DNA from: Solirubrobacterales bacterium
GTDB taxonomy: Bacteria; Actinomycetota; Thermoleophilia; Solirubrobacterales; Solirubrobacteraceae
Assembly: GCA_003157595.1 (NCBI GenBank)
Contig: PMKB01000267.1
Span: forward strand, 1-5,191
Direction: 5' to 3'
Length of the DNA stretch: 5,191 nucleotides
A program made the position numbers and the translations under genes. How positions within the stretch are numbered: the first letter of the stretch is position 1; each line of letters opens with the position of its first letter. Below, one piece after another: positions 5,084 through 5,191 of the stretch. The notes under the pieces are model-generated. The model was given only the letters and a program-made list of their open reading frames with translations, made no database searches and was not told the origin of the DNA.

Positions 5084-5191
5084 ATGGCTCGACCGACCGA
5101 CTCCAACGAACAGCTGCTCTGCAGCTTCTGCGGCAAGTCCCAGCGCCAGGTCAAGAAGCTGATCGCCGGGCCGGGCGTCTACATCTGCGAC
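5084..5191 (+). CDS. clpX: ClpX unfoldase, N-terminal zinc-binding domain (partial, cut by window edge)
   Basis: Only the first 36 codons are present; the frame is open at the right edge. The translated start, [18 protein letters not shown], followed by an [16 protein letters not shown] stretch, is the N-terminal treble-clef zinc-binding domain of ClpX. It shows Cys13, Cys16 and Cys35 of the expected four zinc ligands; the fourth would lie just beyond the window. ClpX is the AAA+ ATPase that recognises, unfolds and threads substrates into ClpP, and this domain mediates dimerisation and adaptor or substrate binding. The gene starts 11 bases after the clpP stop with no evident Shine-Dalgarno sequence in the gap, so co-transcription and translational coupling with clpP are likely. 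Confidence 0.95.
   Translation, partial: MARPTDSNEQLLCSFCGKSQRQVKKLIAGPGVYICD

Overview
This window is very GC-rich and reads entirely on the + strand. Composition, frequent GTG starts, leaders with little or no Shine-Dalgarno sequence, and actinobacterial-style versions of the proteins suggest a member of the Actinomycetota, perhaps a Thermoleophilia/Solirubrobacterales-type lineage. The lineage is inferred from general resemblance and was not tested by any search.

Layout: (1) 1-45 is the end of an upstream region and holds a perfect 16-bp palindrome. (2) 46-2727 is a three-gene copper-handling operon. It encodes a CopC-CopD fusion with a C-terminal periplasmic domain, a small basic membrane-anchored protein whose GTG start overlaps the copCD stop, and a secreted, membrane-anchored YcnI/DUF1775 protein. 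The order resembles the ycnJ-ycnI pair of Bacillus subtilis with a small gene inserted. (3) 2728-2958 is a 231-base spacer with three successive inverted repeats and a candidate -10 element just upstream of tig. (4) 2959-4317 encodes trigger factor. (5) 4318-4487 is a 170-base spacer with a weak hairpin, a candidate promoter and a well-formed leader hairpin that ends flush against the clpP ribosome-binding site. (6) 4488-5072 encodes ClpP with an intact catalytic triad. (7) 5084-5191 is the first 36 codons of clpX, cut by the window edge.

The first operon probably works at the outer face of the cytoplasmic membrane. CopC and YcnI domains, each predicted to expose an N-terminal histidine after signal-peptide cleavage, would bind Cu(II) and pass it to or from the CopD membrane channel. 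The second block is the widely conserved tig-clpP-clpX protein quality-control neighbourhood: a ribosome-bound folding chaperone next to the peptidase and unfoldase of the ClpXP protease.

No mobile element, CRISPR array, tRNA, rRNA or clearly new enzymatic system is visible. The less ordinary points are the small gene's 137-base run into ycnI, the structured tig-upstream spacer, the near-leaderless arrangement proposed for tig, and the clpP leader hairpin.
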